From positions 8,330,001 through 8,394,000 of the forward strand of contig NC_050104.1 in assembly GCF_902167145.1 (NCBI RefSeq): DNA of 64,000 nt, in the 5' to 3' direction. Under the pieces are notes generated by a model that saw only the letters and a program-made list of their open reading frames with translations, searched no databases and had not been told where the DNA came from. The position numbers were made by a program, and so were the translations under genes. The DNA comes from Zea mays (taxonomy: Eukaryota; Streptophyta; Magnoliopsida; Poales; Poaceae). Of the stretch, positions 58,479 to 64,000 are shown in pieces (positions within the stretch are counted from its first letter, which is position 1; each line of letters opens with the position of its first letter).

Positions 58479-61400
58479 AATCGTAAACTTTGTGAATCAT
58501 GGTGTTTGGATGATAACATGGTGAGATGTATCAATATCCACTACTTCAAAGTTCATAAACTCTATTGGGAATAATTTCGTAGAATGTCCTAGCAGAGTCG
58601 TTGACTTGCTTGAAATAATTATGTATAATAGTGCCAGACTCGGCCTCAATGGTCTCTCAAATGAACCCATTTTTATGAAGGTCTTGATGAAGAGAGTTGA
58701 AGTTGCTTCTGATGTCAATGAGGACTTGGTGTAATCTAGCATCATCCACCATGAGATTCAAGATAATAGGATAACAACCAAGTCAAGGGATATGGTTAGG
58801 GTGATCGGATCTATCGACAGTAATGGGCACCTCTAACAACCATAGAAACTTGAGAGTTATTCATTCCTCTGTGTAGGAGTATCTCGCTTTGAGCCGCTAG
58901 TTCCTTTGGAAATTATAAGAGTTGAGGCCACCAATGAAATACATGATGTCTTGTGTTGGTTCTAGAAACATAGCCTCACCTTCTTTATCTGAGTCATCTT
59001 TCTTGATGGTCTTGTTGGTCTCTGACTTGTGAGTTTTATGCTTAGGTTCTTAATTGACTTTTCCCACAAAATCTCTGACATGTCAACATTCCTAGGTTGT
59101 GTGCGTTCCTTATGGGTGATATATGCATAGCCCTTCCAAGATCATCTAAAGTCTATTATTATAATTGCCCCACTTGATAAGAATATTGCATCTTCGAGTC
59201 CCCTCTCAATGGCAGCAACTCAGCGCTCTTGCTTTTGCTTTCTATTAGATCCCTCATTTGGGTTAGCTTTCACTCTCCATTTCCCATGTCTTGCTATGAT
59301 GAGGACATCTACCGGAGGGCTTCCTCACTAATGGCATATTTATCAACCATCTAGAAGAGAGAGTACAAAGTGGTTGGAGCCTTGCGCATGAGCTTCTAAA
59401 ATAGCTCTTGATCCTTGAGGCCTTTGCGAAAACATAGATGGTAGTCTCCTCGGTCATGCTAGATATGTTGGCTCTCACATCATGCCATCACTTAATGTAG
59501 CTACATAGGGACTCAACTTCCTTATACATAATTTGCTTGAGGTCATATTGAGTTTTTTCTTGCATGTAGGTCATGCTAAAATTACTAATGATCTAGTGTT
59601 CAACTCTTCACATGAATCAATAGAATTTGCCAGTACACCGAATAACCACTTTTAGGTTGTAGAGCTATGACATTTTGGCAGATAGTTCACCATGACTGCT
59701 GAGTCCCCTCCTTCTGTTGTGATAGATAGTTGGTAAACCCTGAGTTAATCTAATAGATTAGAACGACCATCATATGGCTCGACAAGAGCATATTTGAAAC
59801 TCTTTACCCAATAAACTTAGCTCAATTGGTCCATGAACGATTTAATGATGGCCATCATAAAGTTGTCTAGAGATTTGCCCTAGTAAACTCGGTTATAGTC
59901 GAAATCTTCATGTTCTGCTTCATATTTGTTGTAATCTTAATCTGGAAGTATAAGACTCTTCTTGCTCTTCTATTGATGGTGTCGGTCCTAATATTTATGA
60001 AGGTGTTTTCCTATGAGGTGGAGTCTAAGTTCAGTTGGACTGAGTTGGTGAAAGGGAAATGACCTCAACATTTCCTAATAATCGATTTTTGGTGTTTGAC
60101 GTCCATCACAAACCATATGGACTAACTAGTTTTGCCTAGTGGATATTTTTCTCAGGCGCATAAAGTTCATATACACATACAAAGAAAATGACCGCGGGGC
60201 AATTCTACAATTTTGGAGCAAAACAGACTTGCTGCAACCAGTGGCGCACCGGATTGTCTGGTGTGCACTAGATAGTGTCTGTTGCCCTGGCCGAAGCACT
60301 CCACGAACTGGCCGCTCTCGGGTTTTTTCTCAACGCTCGGTCAACTTCGCCAACGGTTGACTGTGCAGCAGTCTGACTGTTAGAGGTCAAAAGACAGTCT
60401 GCGATGTCAGATCACACCAGACTATCCGGTGCACCAAAAGGATAGAGGTCTTCAACGATCAACAGCTCCAAACCCCAACGCTCGGCTAATGTGGCATGCA
60501 CCGAAAAGTGAACAGTGTTGTGTCTGGTGCACCACCGGACTGTCCGGTGTGCCCATCGACAGCAAAGTCAGTCAACGGCTGGAATAGTGGTTGGGGCTAT
60601 AAATACCCCCAACCACTACCAATCAAGCCATCCAAGCTTCTCACTCTCAACATTCAATACAAGAGCAAAGAATACACACCAAAGACACATTCAAAGCATT
60701 CGATCCTCTCCAAGTTCCAAAATCAAGTCAAGTGTTTAGTGACTTGAGAGAGGGTGATTTGTGTTTCTTTTGTTGCTCTTGTTGCATGGTTGCTTTCTTC
60801 TTCTCCCTCTAATCTTTCCAAGTGATTTGTAAAGCTAGCAAGAGACACCTAATTGTGTGGTGATCCTTGCGGGGTCTCAGGGACCCGTGAGATTAAGAAG
60901 CACTCAACTGGTCTAAGTGACCGATTGAGAGAAAGAGAAAGAGTTGAAATAGACCCGGCCTTTGTGGCCTCCTCAACGGGGAGTAGGTTCTTTGGAACTG
61001 AACCTCGGGAAACAAATCGCCGTGTCCACTTGTTTTGATCTTTGTCATTCGATTTGTTTTGTCCCTCTCCCCTGTCGCTAAAGTTCTCTTGCTCACATTG
61101 TTTTGAGTTTGCTCCCAAAGTTATCCGCATTGATTGAGAAAATCATAGCAAGAGAAACTATGTTCCGCACTCTGAATTCACTATTACTTATTTCTATCCC
61201 TAACCCCAGGTGAAGTGTGTGTTTAAAATTTATAATTTTCAGGTTTTGCCTATTCAGCCCCCTCTAGGTGACTTTCAGTTGGTAGCTAAGCCCCCTCACA
61301 TTGATTGCGAGGAGATAGATCCTAAAATTTGTCCCACTGATTACTCTTAGTAACCTAGGAGTATTGTGTTTTGATCCATGTTGGATCATGTGAGGATCAG

Positions 61401-61995
61401 CCGATCAGGTAGCTTCATGACTCAACGTTAGAGCCATAGGGGCTTTTGAACATATGGCTACATATGTCATCATGTTGTTTATCTTCCTTAGGTCTTCATG
61501 GGCATGCACATTGTCTTGAGGGAGTAGTGATGTAAGCATATCCAGAAGGAGTTTTGCAGTCATAATATTCTAGGTTGCCATTGTATGGACTTGCTGGCCA
61601 TGAAAGTCAACCACTTGAATCTAGTCGTGAGCATCTCATCCATGTTGTTGTAGCTCTTCTTGGTTTCTCTATCCTTTTGTTGTCGAGTCACCATCATCGT
61701 TGACATGGTCTGCAGGGTGACCATCTTGATATTGAAGTTTGCCATGAACACAAAGCAATCTCAAGAGTCATATGAATCCAAGTACGAACTTGAGTCAGCG
61801 TCCGAGTCGGACTTGACTCCATGTTGGTGGTGAGGTGAAGCTTGAGTTCAAATTGGTTGCATGAGGTCAGGTTAACCTAGATTCGGCGAGGTGTATGCTA
61901 GATGTACTAAAGCTTGGACGGGGCCACCTAAGTCACTAGGAGGTCTAGGTCAAACCCAAGATTCTTGTGCAGTTGGTGATGAATCCAAACGTACC
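58479..61995 (-). pseudogene. Older Gypsy element, gag and 5' part of protease (decayed)
   Basis: On the minus strand, broken frames carry gag-like pieces. Around 59300-59480 is a segment with FAKGLKD-like, KLMRKAPTTL-like and MVDKYAISEEALR-like peptides, as in Gypsy gag. Around 61560-61800 is a further gag-like piece, and at 58479-58600 the start of the protease region, which joins the fragment at 44890-45133. Stops are frequent, so it is old. It was hit by the Huck-like insertion at the GGAAT target and by a solo LTR at 60049-61277. Confidence 0.65.
60049..61277 (+). mobile_element. Solo LTR, TGAAAG...CTTTCA family (1229 bp)
   Basis: It starts TGAAAGGGAAATGACC and ends CCTCTAGGTGACTTTCA, with 5-bp target duplication GTTGG (60044-60048 and 61278-61282). 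TATAAAT is at 60599-60605. It is related to 19588-20885 (shared CCGGACTGTCCGGTG palindromes, GGTTGGGGCTATAAATACCC, and GACCCGGCCTTTGTGGCC) but clearly diverged. Confidence 0.94.
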
Positions 61996-63290
61996 TGAAA
62001 GTCGCCTAGAGGGGGTGAATAAGAAAAATCTGAAATTTATAGCTTAAAACACAAACTTCAATCTCAAGTTAGCGTTGGAACAAGAATATAGTGTAGAGGA
62101 AAGAATTCTTCTTGAACAAGTTGCTCAAATGATCGCGGACTACATTGAGAGCAACTTAAGTTGATATGAAATCAAGCACAAGCAAGAGAACTAGAGAGAG
62201 GAGGGAGATAGAAGCAAATCCCAAATGAGAATAAAAAACAAACATATAGGCAATTGTTTCCTGAGGTTCGGTTCCAAAGAATCTACTCCCCGTTGAGGAG
62301 TCTACTTAGGACAGGTCTCCTTCAACCCTTTCCCTCTCTCGAACGATCACGTAGATTGATCGAGTGTTCTTCTCTTTTCCCGGGACACCAAGTCTTGCAA
62401 AGACCTCCACACAAAGAAATAGAGTCTCTTGCTTAGCTTTACAACTTATGAGAATGAGGGTGAGAGTGAGAATGAAAACCTAAATAAAAAGCACAAGAGA
62501 TTGCAATACTCAAGAGCACAAGCACCAAGTCTCTCTTCACTCAAATCAATTGAATGTGCACTTGTGTAGCTTTGAATGCGCAAGAGTTGTTGCACTTCTT
62601 GGATGGATGTTAGGTGTAGCTCTTGTATATCGAAAGTGCTGGTTGGGGGCATTTATAGCACCAACCACCGCCAAATTGCCGATGAAAGTAAATGGGTTGA
62701 ACTGTACTTAATGCATGCGCACCAGACCTTGCACAGTACTGGTCCGGTGCATACCGGACCCTTCTCAAGATGTGAGATAAGGTTACCGTTCTGATGGGTC
62801 GGAGCACTATAGATGGTCTGGTGACCAATCAGACCATTGCCACATCATTGTAGCCGTTAGAGGAAGCCGACTGTTGCAAACTATCAGTCGGTCTGGTGCA
62901 CACTGGATTGGTTCGGGCTATCCTCCGCCAAAGTGCCCAAAATACACCATCTCTGTGTAATCGGTCTGGATAGCCACCAGAACGATCCAGTGTCCCAGCT
63001 GAGAAGAAGTCGAGTCCCAACCTCCCTGCGCACACGGTCCGGTGCAGCAACAGATTGGTCTGGTGCGCCAGACAGTAGAGCAATTTTTGCTTTCTTGTCC
63101 AAATCTTCTTCAAATGATTTTGACTGGTCTTGAGGGTGTTCCTAAGACTTAGACAAACATATCTAGTGATAATCCAACTAGTCTAAGTTACAGATCTTGG
63201 ATATTTTACTCTATCTAACTCGTATTCTTGTTTTGGCTCAAACTAGCTCCAAAAGTGTGTTTCGTTGAATATGAGATTTCCAACACCTCT
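61996..63290 (-). mobile_element. LTR of the CCGGAC-rich family, minus orientation, right end not defined
   Basis: It begins TGAAAGTCGCCTAGAGGGGG on plus, the complement of the usual LTR 3' end. It then has, in reverse, the landmarks of the two solo LTRs: CTCCCCGTTGAGGAG (62286), ATTTATA for the TATA box (62651-62657), palindromic CCGGTGCATACCGG-type repeats, and CCAACTAGTC near 63175. The left flank is GTACC. I could not find a matching end and duplication on the right, so whether it is solo, truncated or part of an element running off the window is open. Confidence 0.6.
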
Positions 63291-64000
63291 TGTAAACCCT
63301 AAATATGGCTTTAAATAAGTTTAGTTAGTTCTTTTATTATTTGAGAAATAACACTAGAGCATTTGAGTTTGTGTTCTATTATTGAGACATGTTCTTTAAT
63401 AATAAATACTAAATAAAATTATACATCATGTTGGGGTTTATGTTTGTGTATTTAAACTAAGTTCAAAATTCAAAAGAGATCTGAATAAGAAATTGAAATG
63501 AATTAAAAGGGAAATCAGAAAAATAGAAAAAAGGGAAAACCTGTCGCTTGGGCCCAATTGTCTGCACGACCCAGACCTCTGCAGCTCATCCGCGCCGGCC
63601 CAACATCGCCTAGCCGCGAGCACGTGCCGAAGATTGGGTACTGACCATGGGGTCGTACTGTCAGACTCACCTTTCCCCAAATTCACCCATGCCTACTCGG
63701 TGTTTCACTGCCTAAGGGACCCGCTTGTCATCCCTTCCTTCGACTTTGGTAACAAACTCCACGCATCTGAAGTCTGTTACCGCCATCGGGATTCCAAGCC
63801 CGATCCGACCTTGTAGCCATCTGGAATGCCCCTATGCATAAAGAGCGAACTCCTGTGATCCCCTTGACCCATAGCTATAGTCACCTGTGCCATACAATTG
63901 AGCCACCATCACCATCGAGAAAGGAGAGCAGAAGAGTCACCATAGGAAGCTGTCGCACCTGAGATCCATCTACATCGGTCCTAGGTCTCGGGAAATGAAT
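63291..64000. other. Unassigned sequence at the window end
   Basis: An AT-rich stretch passes into GC-richer sequence at about 63540. I see no gene or repeat ends that I can support. It resembles retrotransposon non-coding DNA. Confidence 0.4.

Overview
The window is nuclear DNA of a large-genome grass, almost certainly maize (Zea mays) or a close relative. The evidence is a Huck-type Tat/Gypsy LTR retrotransposon family with LTRs beginning TGTCGGGGACC, a CACTA transposon whose subterminal repeats read TTTGCCGAGTG, a third LTR family rich in CCGGACTGTCCGGTG palindromes, and an SVP-class MADS-box gene with grass-type K-domain and C-terminal signatures. Most of the sequence is nested transposable elements. 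I see two host genes worth the name and two decayed gene relics. There are no bacterial features, CRISPR arrays or convincing RNA genes.

Layout. 1-6620: the 5' half (minus strand) of a Huck-like element, with its 5' LTR at 4960-6620, gag-protease at 1663-4778, and reverse transcriptase/RNase H running off the left edge. 6621-11130: low-GC intergenic DNA with a spliced gene relic. 11131-12080: a small Helitron-like element and a Stowaway MITE. 12205-22932: a 10.7 kb CACTA element (TSD ATA) with a broken TNP2-type transposase, a second CACTA gene, a long foldback and two nested solo LTRs (TSDs AATAT and GTACC). 22933-25600: a two-exon phytocyanin gene and its upstream region. 25830-26838: a pentatricopeptide-repeat (PPR) pseudogene. 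27029-29206: a Tourist-like MITE and a small CACTA-type element with perfect 14-bp ends and TSD GAT.

30377-40425 (minus): an eight-exon SVP/StMADS11-class MADS-box gene that I could assemble exon by exon. Its introns hold a 5'-truncated LINE (31606-33226, 15-bp target duplication), a MITE-like segment and a 556-bp mini-CACTA (37831-38386, TSD TAG). Intron 1 has a GC donor, and the last large exon carries an apparent +1 frameshift. A 33-base G run lies about 350 bp upstream of the start codon.

41340-64000: a retrotransposon landscape. A degraded Copia fragment lies at about 42950-44230. A complete 13.3-kb Huck-like element spans 45134-58473 (minus, TSD GGAAT) and sits inside the protease region of an older, decayed Gypsy element whose two halves flank it. 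That older element also received a solo LTR (60049-61277, TSD GTTGG). A minus-oriented LTR of the same CCGGAC-rich family begins at 61996.

The two Huck-like copies can be compared directly. Both carry an in-frame TAG between protease and RT. The complete copy has lost its RT active site (YVDD changed to YIND) and has several other TAG codons and a frameshift. The partial copy keeps YVDD and an open pol frame to the window edge. I found no clearly new biological system. The items most worth checking are the shared TAG, the GC-AG intron plus C-terminal frameshift of the MADS gene, the long foldback inside the CACTA element, and the 28138-29206 CACTA-type element.
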